From contig JAICEE010000002.1 in assembly GCA_025924355.1 (NCBI GenBank), positions 1 to 52,576 on the forward strand: DNA of 52,576 nt. The letters are read 5' to 3'. Under the pieces are notes generated by a model, which ran no database searches, had not been told where the DNA came from, and was given only the letters and a program-made list of their open reading frames with translations. A program made the position numbers and the translations under genes. Positions within the stretch are counted from its first letter, which is position 1. The number at the start of each line of letters is the position of its first letter. This document shows, one piece after another, positions 17,053 to 26,276 of the stretch. Source of the stretch: Nitrososphaera sp. GTDB lineage: Archaea > Thermoproteota > Nitrososphaeria > Nitrososphaerales > Nitrososphaeraceae.

Positions 17053-17205
17053 CTATGTTTGTCCAAGTATCTCATCAAGTGCTCCAATCATATCTATCAA
17101 AAATATCTTCCCATAAAATCTGCCTCCTTTAAGTACCTTGGATATTGGTCCTGCTTTCAGGCCTTTTACTAAGGACTCAATTATGGTGAAGCGATTTTCC
17201 CGCAT
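17053..17205 (-). CDS. small hypothetical protein downstream of hom (50 aa)
   Basis: A 50-residue frame starting MRENRFTIIESLVKG, 15 bp after the hom stop on the same strand, so likely co-transcribed. It is basic at the N-terminus with a hydrophobic C-terminal helix (GKIFLIDMIGALDEILG). No known family. Composition and operon position suggest it is real. Confidence 0.5.
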   Translation of the reverse strand: MRENRFTIIESLVKGLKAGPISKVLKGGRFYGKIFLIDMIGALDEILGQT

Positions 17206-17220
17206 AACAGACAGAATTCT

Positions 17221-18231
17221 TCAGCTAAATGTTGCCTCTCTTATCTCTATCAGGTCACGTAACATTGCACTTGCAGTTTCCATCCCGCCAGCACCTCTTC
17301 CGATTATCGTCTGCTGTCCAGAATGCTCCGAGGAAAATGTAACAGCATTCAGGGTGCCATCAACGCATATTGGATCTGTCTTGGCAACTTCTGTAGGAGC
17401 GACGTGAAGTTGTCTGCTGTCGCATACTGCTAGCAATTTCACTGCATTGCCCCGTTCAGCTGCATTTTTCACATCTGACAATGTTACGTTGACGATGCCA
17501 GTACGCTGGATATCCTTCATGGTTACCTTCATTCCCATAACCCAGTTAGCCATAATAACCAATTTTGCAGCCGCGTCAAACCCGTCAACATCAAGGGAGG
17601 GGTTGGCCTCAGCATAGCCTTTTTCTTTAGCATCCTTCATTGCGCTATCATATGTCCGTCCTTGCTCCATCTTGCTCAGTATGTAATTTGTCGTGCCATT
17701 CAGGATCCCCTGGAATGAAGTTATCCTGTCTCCTTTTAGGCAGCGCTTAGCAAATTCCAAAATGGGCGTCCCGCCGCCAACTGTCCCGCTGAATCGTAAC
17801 ATAACACCATTATAGTTGGCAAGCTCGATAAGCGAGGGAAAAGCGAGGGCAAGTGGTCCCTTATTAACGCAGATCACGTGCTTATGACTTCTCATTGCCG
17901 TGGTAATGTGTGAGGTCGCGGGCTCACCATCGTTGAGATTTGTGGGAGTGCATTCAAGCATCACCTCGGCATCTACCTTGTCAATGACTTGCAGGGAATC
18001 AAATTTGGTGCTACCTTTCTCGTAACCACCAACAGTTCCTTTAGTTTTTTTTGCCTCAAGAAGCCTCTTGAGATCGAGGCCCGGCGGCGCTATGGCTGAG
18101 CCGCTGTTGTCGACACAGGCTACAATACGAGGCTTTATGCCATGCCGATTGTACAGATCTGCTGACCGAGAGAGCAGTAACTTGGCGAAACTCTGCCCGA
18201 CCACCCCGAACCCTACAATTACTACACGCAA
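17221..18231 (-). CDS. hom: homoserine dehydrogenase
   Basis: Reduces aspartate semialdehyde to homoserine for threonine and methionine synthesis (336 residues). The N-terminal Rossmann motif is VGFGVVGQSF. The catalytic part shows NKGPLA, RFSGTVGGGTPI, GILNGTTNYILS and GYAEANPSLDVDGFDAAAKL. It is stand-alone, without aspartokinase or ACT domains. The start is TTG. The pathway partner thrC is 31 kb away in this window; no thrB was seen. Confidence 0.96.
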   Translation of the reverse strand: MRVVIVGFGVVGQSFAKLLLSRSADLYNRHGIKPRIVACVDNSGSAIAPPGLDLKRLLEAKKTKGTVGGYEKGSTKFDSLQVIDKVDAEVMLECTPTNLNDGEPATSHITTAMRSHKHVICVNKGPLALAFPSLIELANYNGVMLRFSGTVGGGTPILEFAKRCLKGDRITSFQGILNGTTNYILSKMEQGRTYDSAMKDAKEKGYAEANPSLDVDGFDAAAKLVIMANWVMGMKVTMKDIQRTGIVNVTLSDVKNAAERGNAVKLLAVCDSRQLHVAPTEVAKTDPICVDGTLNAVTFSSEHSGQQTIIGRGAGGMETASAMLRDLIEIREATFS

Positions 18232-18451
18232 TATTGATACTGCTGTTCAAAATAGTGGGGGGTTAATAAAACTATAAGTTCATGAAATTCATACTACATA
18301 TTTTGAGTCGTTCTGAACATGGATTAAGTAATACAAGCATAAATGAAAATCCAAAACTAACATCTGCTCCTTTATTCCTTAGGTTCCCAATATACTAAAA
18401 TTCATTACAGGATTTATCTAAAAATACTTAAATGCTTCTGACTACCAGGAC

Positions 18452-18592
18452 ATGAGGGAATTATTATCAAGAGATCATAGCAAAATAGAGAATGAGATCA
18501 TTGAACTCACTTCATTATCTTTAAGGAGAAAGGAACGAATAGTACCGGTAGAAGTAATCACATTCAACCAGTTATTTGATTATCCAAGATAA
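18452..18592 (+). CDS. small hypothetical protein (46 aa), probably leaderless
   Basis: A 46-residue charged frame (MRELLSRDHSKIENEIIE onward). A TACTTAAAT box at about 18425-18433 lies 20-27 nt upstream of the ATG, the spacing expected for a leaderless archaeal gene. No recognised domain. Isolated between hom and the permease gene. Confidence 0.4.
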   Translation: MRELLSRDHSKIENEIIELTSLSLRRKERIVPVEVITFNQLFDYPR

Positions 18593-18717
18593 ACAAAACA
18601 ATCGTTAACATAGAAAAGATCAGCAAATTCATCCCTCCTCAAGTGCTAACCAAAAGGATTTTTTAATGCCAATAAGAAGAAGAGGAGCTTCCCAAACGAT
18701 TTTTATCCTGCCAGCTT

Positions 18718-19524
18718 TTGTTAGGCATACAAAGGAATACAACACCATTGTTAGACAATATTGCTACACTAGCATTTCTCATCGCTGTTGGGCTGAGCGC
18801 TGGAACGTTGGGTTCCCTGCTTGGGGTGGGGGGCGGTATAATAATGGTCCCGGCTCTTACGTTGTTGAACCTGCCACCAACACAGGCGGCAAGCACAAGC
18901 CTTATTGCGGTCATGTCAACAAGCATATCATCCACTATAGAGTACTCCAGGCAAAAGAGGATTGACTACACCCTTGGCCTAAAGATGGCTGCCTCCTCGA
19001 TACCCGGTGGTGTGCTTGGGGCTCTCCTGTCTGAATATTTACAAGAAGATACATTCAAACTGTATTTTGGGATATTGCTAATACTCACTGGCGTTTACGT
19101 TGTATATAAAAAATCAGTTCTAAAAGATCTCCGAGCCAAAAGGCGTTCGTTGCCTTTGCAGATTGCAGTCTTTGCTGCTTCATTTGGAGCCGGCATAATA
19201 TCGAGTCTATTTGGCGTAGGAGGCGGGATAGTATTTGTACCAGCTATGCTGCTTGTGCTTGGCCTGACAATGCATAGAGCTGCACCAACGTCCCAATTTA
19301 CACTGATGATTACAGCTATTGCTGGCGTCTTTACACATTCTGTTTTGGGACACCCCGATTACCTGCAGGCAGTTGTCTTATCAGCAGGTGCCTTTGCTGG
19401 TGCTCAGATAGGAGCAAGGTTATCGCGCATGACTAAGGACATGCTACTACAAAGATTATTGGCAATTATGCTAATAGCAGTAGCCATCACCTTCATTTTA
19501 GACGGGCTAAGTTTAAGGTATTGA
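18718..19524 (+). CDS. TauE/SafE-family membrane permease
   Basis: A 268-residue integral membrane protein with about eight hydrophobic segments and the family's internal duplication. Each half has a GxxxxLxGVGGGIxxVP signature (GSLLGVGGGIIMVPAL and SSLFGVGGGIVFVPAM). Relatives export sulfite, sulfonates or sulfoacetate, but the substrate here cannot be read from sequence. The start is TTG at 18718, or the in-frame TTG at 18748, which gives MLDNIATLAFLI. Confidence 0.9.
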   Translation: MLGIQRNTTPLLDNIATLAFLIAVGLSAGTLGSLLGVGGGIIMVPALTLLNLPPTQAASTSLIAVMSTSISSTIEYSRQKRIDYTLGLKMAASSIPGGVLGALLSEYLQEDTFKLYFGILLILTGVYVVYKKSVLKDLRAKRRSLPLQIAVFAASFGAGIISSLFGVGGGIVFVPAMLLVLGLTMHRAAPTSQFTLMITAIAGVFTHSVLGHPDYLQAVVLSAGAFAGAQIGARLSRMTKDMLLQRLLAIMLIAVAITFILDGLSLRY

Positions 19525-19615
19525 TTAGGAACGTACCATATACAGCTATTTTGACAATCATCTAGCTTTTATAAAACAATTTGACCAAGATTTCCCATTC
19601 AGTTGAGAGAGGGCA

Positions 19616-21433
19616 CTATTCCCTTGCTTCGTCGATATAGAATATCGCCTCATTTCTCTTGACAGCAGCGCCTGATGCAAGATTTAATGCGGCCCTGCAA
19701 AGTTTGACATTGTCTGGTTCTAAACCTTCGCTGTTCCCTGCAAGCACTAAATACAGCCTTATACTCGAGCCAAGTACGTCACTCAGTTCTTGGTTTATAG
19801 TTGCAGTGTATGGTCGAAGCGCTCCGCGGAAAACATCTGCCCTTGCCCTCACCAAACCAGAGATCTTTTTACCAACAGGTGCATCAGGGCCTACTATGAT
19901 AATAGCACCTTTAGAGTCTTTGAATTTAGTAGGGTCCTGAACTGAGCCCTCTGGGGCTATAGCATTCACACCTTCTTTGGTTATCAGTCCAGGAATGTAG
20001 ATGAAGTTATCAACCAATGCATCCCATTGTTTTCTTGAAAGTGAACTCAGAGGTACGTTATAGTCATAATCCCCTGTAAAGTGGATGATTGAATCAATCC
20101 TACTGGACCTTTTCTTCGCAGCATTAAATATTCGATGAACACTTTCTTCATCTAGCATGTCGATCGTGTGGTTGTGATATTCAACAAATTGGGTCATGTC
20201 TTGATGGTTGTGTGCAAGTACGATTACATCCTTGGCTCCAGCTCCGCGCACGAGGTTTGCAAGTTCCTTTACTCTTTCGGTGTCCCTCTTTGCTGACGAG
20301 CTGGTCGTAATAACTATAACTTTTTCTCTGACATCAGGCTGCGCTAAGCCATCAACTGCCGTGCCGACTACGGGTTTGACAGGATAGAATACGCGGTCAT
20401 TTGGAATGACTCTCCCATTTATTAACCTACTAATATTGTCATCGCATAAATTCATGACCATGTCTGCTACCTCTTCCTGCTTCAAGAATTCCCCGTCTAC
20501 TATCATCTTGCTCGTATTGCTTTGGATCTTTTCGGCAATCTCTTGCATCTTCGCAAGAGCGCCTGCGACAGTCTCTGATAATTTGTTGATATTCTCCTCC
20601 TCTGGAGCCTGACCACGAGAGATAGAGATCTCCCTCGCAACTTGTGAGACCCCTTCTGATACTACATCGGCAGGCTCACCTAGTAGCGGAAGCGCTCCAG
20701 CAGTAACCTTCTCAATCTCAACAGAGCTTAGCCCAGGATAGCCTCCAATCCGTAGAAACTCTGCTGCAGCCTTTGGGTATACTGTCTTGTAAATCCTATC
20801 GGAGTGGACAGGCCCTGGGTTTGTTGCAATAGATCGTATATCGCGTTCTGCAAGCTCCCAAGCCAGTGCTTCCGCAAGACGGTTCTTGGCGCCCTGCGCA
20901 GCGGTATAGGGTGTTCTAAACCTATATGGCCTCTGCTCATAGCGATTTTCCTCTGTGAAAAACGTTGCAATTGTGATTATCTTTGAACCTCTTTTCATAG
21001 CACTTAGACCGCTGATAGATGTCCAGTATGTGCCGGTAAGATGTATGGCAACGGCCTCACGGAACTCCTTTACGCTTGCATTGGTAAATGTCTTGACAGG
21101 TCCTGACACACCAGCATTATTTACTATTATATCGACTCCACCGAACTTCTTCCGAATATTTTCAAACATAGAATTAATCCCGGCCTCATCGGCAACATCT
21201 ACACCTGGAAAAACGCCCAACTTGCCGGAAGAACCCGAAGAAGCAACTATTTCCTCTAAGATGCCTGCAGTATGGTCCAGTGGCTCTTTCCTCCTGCCCA
21301 TGATGATAATATTGGCGCCGTTCTCGGCGAACTTTCTAGCTATTGCCTGTCCGATACCTGTTCCACTGCCGGTGATAACTACTGTTTTATCAGTAAATTT
21401 TAAACTAGACTTGGAAGATACTTGCTTTTCCAC
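19616..21433 (-). CDS. double-domain SDR oxidoreductase, resembling the MCR N-terminal half
   Basis: A 605-residue protein with two Rossmann-type halves. The N-terminal SDR (about 12-320) has TGSGTGIG (21-28), NNAG (105-108) and NPGPVHSD (205-212). The second half (about 365-600) is a degenerate Rossmann domain (KVIVITTSSSAKRD, later AIIIVGPDAPVG). This layout and the NPGPxxSDRI motif recall the N-terminal part of Chloroflexus malonyl-CoA reductase, which reduces malonic semialdehyde. The SDR tetrad is altered: the usual Asn is H131, Lys of YxxxK is Q180 after Y176, and the Ser position looks like Thr. The start is GTG, with a CTTTAATAATAATA box 26 nt upstream. The role is inference. Confidence 0.8.
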   Translation of the reverse strand: MEKQVSSKSSLKFTDKTVVITGSGTGIGQAIARKFAENGANIIIMGRRKEPLDHTAGILEEIVASSGSSGKLGVFPGVDVADEAGINSMFENIRKKFGGVDIIVNNAGVSGPVKTFTNASVKEFREAVAIHLTGTYWTSISGLSAMKRGSKIITIATFFTEENRYEQRPYRFRTPYTAAQGAKNRLAEALAWELAERDIRSIATNPGPVHSDRIYKTVYPKAAAEFLRIGGYPGLSSVEIEKVTAGALPLLGEPADVVSEGVSQVAREISISRGQAPEEENINKLSETVAGALAKMQEIAEKIQSNTSKMIVDGEFLKQEEVADMVMNLCDDNISRLINGRVIPNDRVFYPVKPVVGTAVDGLAQPDVREKVIVITTSSSAKRDTERVKELANLVRGAGAKDVIVLAHNHQDMTQFVEYHNHTIDMLDEESVHRIFNAAKKRSSRIDSIIHFTGDYDYNVPLSSLSRKQWDALVDNFIYIPGLITKEGVNAIAPEGSVQDPTKFKDSKGAIIIVGPDAPVGKKISGLVRARADVFRGALRPYTATINQELSDVLGSSIRLYLVLAGNSEGLEPDNVKLCRAALNLASGAAVKRNEAIFYIDEARE

Positions 21434-21519
21434 AAAATTGCCACTGAGCTATTATTATTAAAGTTAACTTGCTCCATGCGGTAAGTTATGAACACGTTTA
21501 CAGAAAACAGGAACGGTAT

Positions 21520-21915
21520 CTAACCCCTTTTTTGAACCATATTCTTAATGTGTATGGCTATCCTGTCTGCAATTTCGAACATGGCCGCATCGAATACAAG
21601 GTTCTCCTCATGGACCCATTTGCCGTAGATCCTGATATTGTCCTCTTGTGGGTCAACCGTTATTTCGCCTACCTTCATTATGACTTCCTTGAGCATGCCT
21701 GTGAGAGTAGCGTCCGCTTGTAACACCTGTGCGAAATTGTCCTCGCCTGTCCACTTGACATCGATCATGCGCCTACTATCGAAATATCCTTTTGTTATCG
21801 GTTTACATCTTGCTAGAAATTTATCGTTATCATTGCTTTTTATCTCCAGTATAAAGTGGACGTGATAATACTGGAGAGGACCATATGGCAACGGAGTTGG
21901 GTCTATATTTGGCAT
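21520..21915 (-). CDS. hypothetical protein (131 aa)
   Basis: An unrecognised protein of 131 residues from the ATG at 21915 (MPNIDPTPLPYGPLQYYHVH); the frame is open further but lies inside the upstream gene. An N-terminal strand-rich part is followed by RRMIDVKWTGEDN and a C-terminal helix (DAAMFEIADRIAIHIKN). It follows the preceding gene by 4 bp, so the pair is probably co-transcribed. Confidence 0.65.
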   Translation of the reverse strand: MPNIDPTPLPYGPLQYYHVHFILEIKSNDNDKFLARCKPITKGYFDSRRMIDVKWTGEDNFAQVLQADATLTGMLKEVIMKVGEITVDPQEDNIRIYGKWVHEENLVFDAAMFEIADRIAIHIKNMVQKRG

Positions 21916-21919
21916 GCTC

Positions 21920-22222
21920 TTAATTCCTCTGCAGTAACTGGACAAAGTCAATGTTTTTACCTTTGATCTTCACCAAGCCCTTGTTCGTGACGAATTTAGG
22001 TGACATTGAAAAGTTCTGGCTGTAATACTGTTTACGTTCAAAAGGGTGCGAGCCAAGCGGAAGTGATTCACCGTCAATCTGGCTTAGCTTCATTTCTTCT
22101 GCCATCTTGTCATGTACAGAGACTTTCTTTATTATGACGGGATCGATATCTCCATTGTCATGGTCTTCTTCGTTTGATTTAGCTCGAGCAAAATGAATAG
22201 TTTTGTGCTCCACAAAGAGCAT
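21920..22222 (-). CDS. hypothetical protein (100 aa)
   Basis: An unrecognised charged protein of 100 residues from the ATG at 22222. An AATAAATTTAT element at about 22240-22250 lies some 24 nt upstream, favouring this start over the longer frame. It sits 29 bp after purE on the same strand but has its own promoter signal. Confidence 0.6.
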   Translation of the reverse strand: MLFVEHKTIHFARAKSNEEDHDNGDIDPVIIKKVSVHDKMAEEMKLSQIDGESLPLGSHPFERKQYYSQNFSMSPKFVTNKGLVKIKGKNIDFVQLLQRN

Positions 22223-22251
22223 ACAATTCTGCAGCCACAAATAAATTTATT

Positions 22252-22770
22252 CTATGCCTTTCCCATATAGCGTGCGACACCTGATTTCTCAAGCTTTCTT
22301 GTTTTTTTGAGTACATTGCTCTCTAGCTCGTGCTTGTATTTTTGTACACTTATTGCAATGCCTGGATATTTTATTCCTAGGATTTGGCAAGCAAGTATGC
22401 CAGCATTCCTAGCTCCATTTATCGCCATAGTGGCGACAGGCACGCCGGGAGGCATCTGAGCAATCGAAAGAAGCGAGTCAAGGCCATCAAGGCTCTTTGT
22501 CTTGATGGGAACACCAATTACTGGCACAATAGTTAGTGAAGCCACCATGCCTGGAAGATGAGCTGCTCCTCCTGCACCTGCGATTATTATCTCCATGCCT
22601 CTTTTCCTGGCAGTTGTGGCGTAGCGAACCATCCTCATTGTTGTCCTGTGTGCAGACACGATTGTGATTTCGTTAGCCACTCCAAATGAATCCAAGAATT
22701 GCTTAGCTTCATTCATTACGGGAAGATCGGAATCACTTCCCATTATGATACCAACTAGAGGACCATTCAT
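22252..22770 (-). CDS. purE: N5-carboxyaminoimidazole ribonucleotide mutase
   Basis: Class I PurE (172 residues), converting N5-CAIR to CAIR in purine synthesis. The signature [11 protein letters not shown], the SAHRT motif, [10 protein letters not shown] and [16 protein letters not shown] are all present. It overlaps purK by 4 bp, consistent with the two-step PurK/PurE route. Confidence 0.97.
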   Translation of the reverse strand: MNGPLVGIIMGSDSDLPVMNEAKQFLDSFGVANEITIVSAHRTTMRMVRYATTARKRGMEIIIAGAGGAAHLPGMVASLTIVPVIGVPIKTKSLDGLDSLLSIAQMPPGVPVATMAINGARNAGILACQILGIKYPGIAISVQKYKHELESNVLKKTRKLEKSGVARYMGKA

Positions 22771-23957
22771 TCCGGTACTTCCTTGGTCATTTTGGCAGTT
22801 AGTTCAAATCTGGTTCTAGCATTAGCAGCTCGCCTAAGCGCCTCCTCTACTGTCTTGCCCGTCGCAGTAATATGACCGAGCTTGCGTCCCGGCTTAGATG
22901 TTTTCTTGCCATATACATAGAGTTTAACGCCTGGAACACTCAAGAGCCGTCTGAGGCCCTTGATCGCATAAGACCCACTCGACTGTTCATTTCCAAGTAT
23001 GTTAACCATGACCGCTGGACAAAGTAATTCAGGCTTGCTCAATGGCAGATCAAGAACAGCCCTCAGGTGCTGCTCAAATTGCGAGACGGAGCAGGCTTCA
23101 TTAGTATAGTGCCCAGAATTATGCGGCCTTGGAGCGATTTCATTTATCAAGACATCACCCTTTTTTGTAACAAACATCTCTATTCCAAATATTCCTGCCC
23201 CTTTTAATACCTCCATGGTCATCTCCGCCATCCTTTTTGCCTTTAACTCGACCTCTTGATTGATTCCTGCCGGCACTATCGAAGTGTCTAAAATGCCTTT
23301 TTTGTGTATGTTCTCTGCGACGGGGAACGACGCTACCTCTCCGCTAGGGTTACGGGCAACCATTATCGATATCTCCTTTGTAAAAGGGACAAACTTTTCC
23401 ACCATAATCTCAATTCCAGAAAAATAGTTGAAGGCCTCAGGCACTTGTTCACGCGAGCTTATTAGAAAATTGCCACGGCCATCGTATGAGTTCTCACATG
23501 CCTTAAGCATGACGGGAAAGCCAAAGTTATCACTCAATTGGTATAGGTGATCCTCTGATCTAACGCGCTCAAAATCTGCGACATCAATTTTATGTAGCCT
23601 CAGGAAAGACTTTTGTCTAAATTTATTCTGGACAATATGAAGTGTTTCTGGTGCCGGCCGGACTGGATAGTGTCTTACTTCGAGAGTCTTTAAAGCCGCA
23701 GAATTTGCAAGCTCTATCTCATAGGTTAGAACATCGCTTTTTTCTGCTAGTCGCATTATTGCGTCTTCATCTTTGAAATCAGCCACTATCTGCTCGTCTG
23801 CAATGCTTGAAGCCGGGCATCCTTCTGTGGGATCAAGAACAATGACCTTAAGTGACATTCTCCTCGCTTCATGGGCAATCATCTTTCCAAGCTGACCTCC
23901 CCCTATTATGCCAACACGTATTGGTCTTTCTATGGCAAGAAGGTCGCTGTTCACCAT
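22767..23957 (-). CDS. purK: 5-(carboxyamino)imidazole ribonucleotide synthase
   Basis: An ATP-grasp enzyme (396 residues) that carboxylates AIR to N5-CAIR. It has an N-terminal [14 protein letters not shown] nucleotide-fold motif, an ATP-grasp core ([33 protein letters not shown]) and the metal-site segment [15 protein letters not shown]. It is the first gene of purKE and divergent from purC. Confidence 0.97.
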   Translation of the reverse strand: MVNSDLLAIERPIRVGIIGGGQLGKMIAHEARRMSLKVIVLDPTEGCPASSIADEQIVADFKDEDAIMRLAEKSDVLTYEIELANSAALKTLEVRHYPVRPAPETLHIVQNKFRQKSFLRLHKIDVADFERVRSEDHLYQLSDNFGFPVMLKACENSYDGRGNFLISSREQVPEAFNYFSGIEIMVEKFVPFTKEISIMVARNPSGEVASFPVAENIHKKGILDTSIVPAGINQEVELKAKRMAEMTMEVLKGAGIFGIEMFVTKKGDVLINEIAPRPHNSGHYTNEACSVSQFEQHLRAVLDLPLSKPELLCPAVMVNILGNEQSSGSYAIKGLRRLLSVPGVKLYVYGKKTSKPGRKLGHITATGKTVEEALRRAANARTRFELTAKMTKEVPE

Positions 23958-24051
23958 GTCTGGCTGGATAAGATGATTGTCAGCACCGTTAAATGTCTTT
24001 CAATCACTTCAGATAGATTTTTTATTGCATCCAAATCTAGCCAATCTAAGC

Positions 24052-24885
24052 ATGAGGTTGATGCGTAGCGGAAAGGTCAAGGACATATACGAGCTTGACA
24101 GTGGGAATATTCTGTTCCACTTCTCAGATCGCATCTCTGCTTTTGATGTCAAGATGGCGACGCCGATTCCAAAAAAGGGCGAGGTCCTATGCAAATTTGC
24201 AGAATTCTGGTTTGATACACTTGAAACTCCCCACCATATGCTGAAAGTTGTGGCTAAGGATAAAATGGAGGTCAAAAAATTACAAATGATACCTCTTGAA
24301 TGTGTGGTAAGAGGATACTTTTACGGTAGCTTTACCGAACGGCATAAAGAACGATTGGGAAAAGAGCTTACTTCAGATTTCAAGCCAGTTTTGGGTTCGA
24401 AATTGCCTGAGCCAATATTCGATCCTACCACAAAATCTGAAGAGCATGATAGACCTATTAATCGCAGCACAGTAATTTCTTTGGGCATTTTGTCTGACAA
24501 CGATTATGATTTCCTTGAAAGGACATCAATATCTCTTTACAAGAAAATGAGCGCGGTCGTTGATAGGGCAGGATTTATCATAGCAGACGTCAAGTTCGAA
24601 TTTGGCCTTGATGAAAAGGGCAATATAGTCCTTGGAGACTCGCTTGGACCCGATGAATACCGACTATGGCTCAAAGCTGCCTACCAACCAGGCAAAATTC
24701 AGGAAAGCTACGACAAACAGTTGTTGCGGGACTGGCTTATCAAGATTGGATTTAAGGACAAAATAGAGAGGCTTGCCAAGGAAGGCAAAAAACCGGAATC
24801 CCCTCAAATCAGCTCGTCAGTGGTTAATGAGTTGAGCAGGCGCTACATCTTTGCCTATGAGCAAATAAGCGGCCGCAGGCTATAA
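24052..24885 (+). CDS. purC: SAICAR synthetase
   Basis: Ligates aspartate to CAIR (277 residues). Motifs seen are RSGKVKDIYEL, FSDRISAFDVKM, PLECVVRGYFYGS, DVKFEFG and LGDSLGPDEYRLW. The ATG at 24052 is preferred over an upstream frame opening at 23977, because homologues start at this point and a TTTTTTATTG stretch at 24017-24027 has TATA-like spacing to it. Confidence 0.96.
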   Translation: MRLMRSGKVKDIYELDSGNILFHFSDRISAFDVKMATPIPKKGEVLCKFAEFWFDTLETPHHMLKVVAKDKMEVKKLQMIPLECVVRGYFYGSFTERHKERLGKELTSDFKPVLGSKLPEPIFDPTTKSEEHDRPINRSTVISLGILSDNDYDFLERTSISLYKKMSAVVDRAGFIIADVKFEFGLDEKGNIVLGDSLGPDEYRLWLKAAYQPGKIQESYDKQLLRDWLIKIGFKDKIERLAKEGKKPESPQISSSVVNELSRRYIFAYEQISGRRL

Positions 24886-25008
24886 CTCCATTTTAGGTCT
24901 GGCCATAACTATTTTTTGCTAGAATGTAATGTCGAAAGCATGCATATCCATCTAAAGTTGGATGGTTAGCTTCATATTTTAATTCAGATGGTTTGATATT
25001 TCTTAGAT

Positions 25009-25030
25009 TGTTATCATATTCTTGATAACA
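25009..25030. repeat. 8-bp stem-loop in the purC-regulator gap
   Basis: TGTTATCA and TGATAACA are exact complements around TATTCT. It lies downstream of purC in a 299-bp A/T-rich gap and could end purC transcription. Another weak hairpin (CCATC/GATGG) is at about 24948-24965. Confidence 0.4.
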
Positions 25031-25099
25031 TTATTCCTTCAATCATAATTTGTGTATCAAATATACATTGATCAGATATTAAGTATAATAAACTTATAA

Positions 25100-25118
25100 C
25101 TGTTAAAATATTTAACAG
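25100..25118. promoter_or_regulatory. inverted repeat upstream of the winged-helix gene
   Basis: CTGTTAAA and TTTAACAG form perfect 8-bp arms around ATA, 67-85 bp upstream of the regulator's ATG. The symmetry fits a dimeric winged-helix protein, so autoregulation is a reasonable inference. Confidence 0.45.
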
Positions 25119-25184
25119 CCAAGGCAAAACGAACTGATAATACTCTTTTTACGTAATTGTATACGCTCTTTTCTTGTCGTCACC

Positions 25185-25745
25185 ATGGTTGGAACGCTTT
25201 TTGAGAACGAGGTCAGGCTGAAAGGAGTGACTACACTGGGATATCAATCAGCTCATGCGCTAAATGACCCTGTTAGGATAAAGATCCTAGAGATCTTGAG
25301 GCATAAGCAAATGACTACAGAAGAGATAAACAAGATACTTCGACGCGCTGGACATAAGAAGGCTACAACCACTATCAGGCACCATCTTGACATTCTCAAG
25401 AATGCTGGCCTGATCGAAGTCACCAAGATGGTGGAAGCGAGGGGTGCTGTCAGAAAATATTACATGCCAACTCTGTGTGCGTTCAGCTATAGTGTCCCAA
25501 ACCTTGAAAACCAATCTAAGCTCATCTGGGAGACCAGTTCAAGGTTGCTGAAGGTTCTAAAGAGCATATTTGAAGACGAAAAATTCGCTACGGAGATTAA
25601 TGGAAAGTACACCTGCAACCTTTGCAAAGACGACCACTACAAAGAGTACGTTGCATTTGAGATACTAAACACTGCTTTGGCTAGGACACTGCAAAGTGAA
25701 GATTATGCAATAATGATCGGAGGAAAAAAGCAAACCAAAAAGTGA
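25185..25745 (+). CDS. ArsR-like winged-helix transcriptional regulator
   Basis: A 186-residue predicted DNA-binding protein. Residues about 24-90 form a winged helix (ALNDPVRIKILEILRH, then TTTIRHHLDILKNAGLIEVT and a VRKYY wing). The C-terminal part is helical, with a CNLC pair that may bind metal. Function unknown. It has a short 5' region with a possible operator and converges on the DUF371 gene. Confidence 0.85.
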   Translation: MVGTLFENEVRLKGVTTLGYQSAHALNDPVRIKILEILRHKQMTTEEINKILRRAGHKKATTTIRHHLDILKNAGLIEVTKMVEARGAVRKYYMPTLCAFSYSVPNLENQSKLIWETSSRLLKVLKSIFEDEKFATEINGKYTCNLCKDDHYKEYVAFEILNTALARTLQSEDYAIMIGGKKQTKK

Positions 25746-25747
25746 GA

Positions 25748-26182
25748 TCATTCAAGTGTGATTCTGAATATCCCCTTTGTCTCTTGGTCTTGCAGCATCT
25801 TTACTAATTTCCTTGGCATGTCTGAAGACGCCTTGTCACATAGAACCGACATAGTTCGCGGGCATACAAAATTTGTCTTGCGTATTACTATGTCATGGGC
25901 ATTTAACATGCTAAGCCGTCCGTCACCCATGCCTGATATAAGGAATGATTCATCTCCGACCATTATCTCCATTCTGACCACTGACGAGTTTGATTTTAGC
26001 CTGTGCTTGAATGATTCGTCCAAATCAGCGCAGGCCTTGTCGGCTTTTACCCCTATTATGCAGTCGCCTCTAGGTGTCAAGTGCTCATCTTTCGTTATTT
26101 CAATAGTCTTGGCATGAAGCGATCGAATATTTGGGTGGCCGAAAAACGTCACCTCATCCTGAACCATCACTGTTCCTGCCAC
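25748..26182 (-). CDS. DUF371 family protein
   Basis: A 144-residue archaeal protein of the DUF371 family, recognisable from GHPNIRSLHAKTIEITKDEH, LTPRGDCIIGVKADKAC and the C-terminal strand pattern. No biochemical role is established that I know. It is divergent from the proteasome alpha gene. Confidence 0.85.
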   Translation of the reverse strand: MAGTVMVQDEVTFFGHPNIRSLHAKTIEITKDEHLTPRGDCIIGVKADKACADLDESFKHRLKSNSSVVRMEIMVGDESFLISGMGDGRLSMLNAHDIVIRKTNFVCPRTMSVLCDKASSDMPRKLVKMLQDQETKGIFRITLE

Positions 26183-26276
26183 GATACTTAATTAAAATCA
26201 TGCAAGATTGCATTTGCTTTAGAGCGTTCCCTCATAGGTAGGCTTAAATGGAACGTTACAAAAAAATTAGATCGAA

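Noticed and set aside
16912-17172. Plus-strand 86-residue reading frame near the end of hom
   Set aside because: It is antisense to two minus-strand frames with more natural composition, starts with GTG without a clear promoter, and its sequence is rich in Cys, Tyr and Leu runs typical of a shadow frame.
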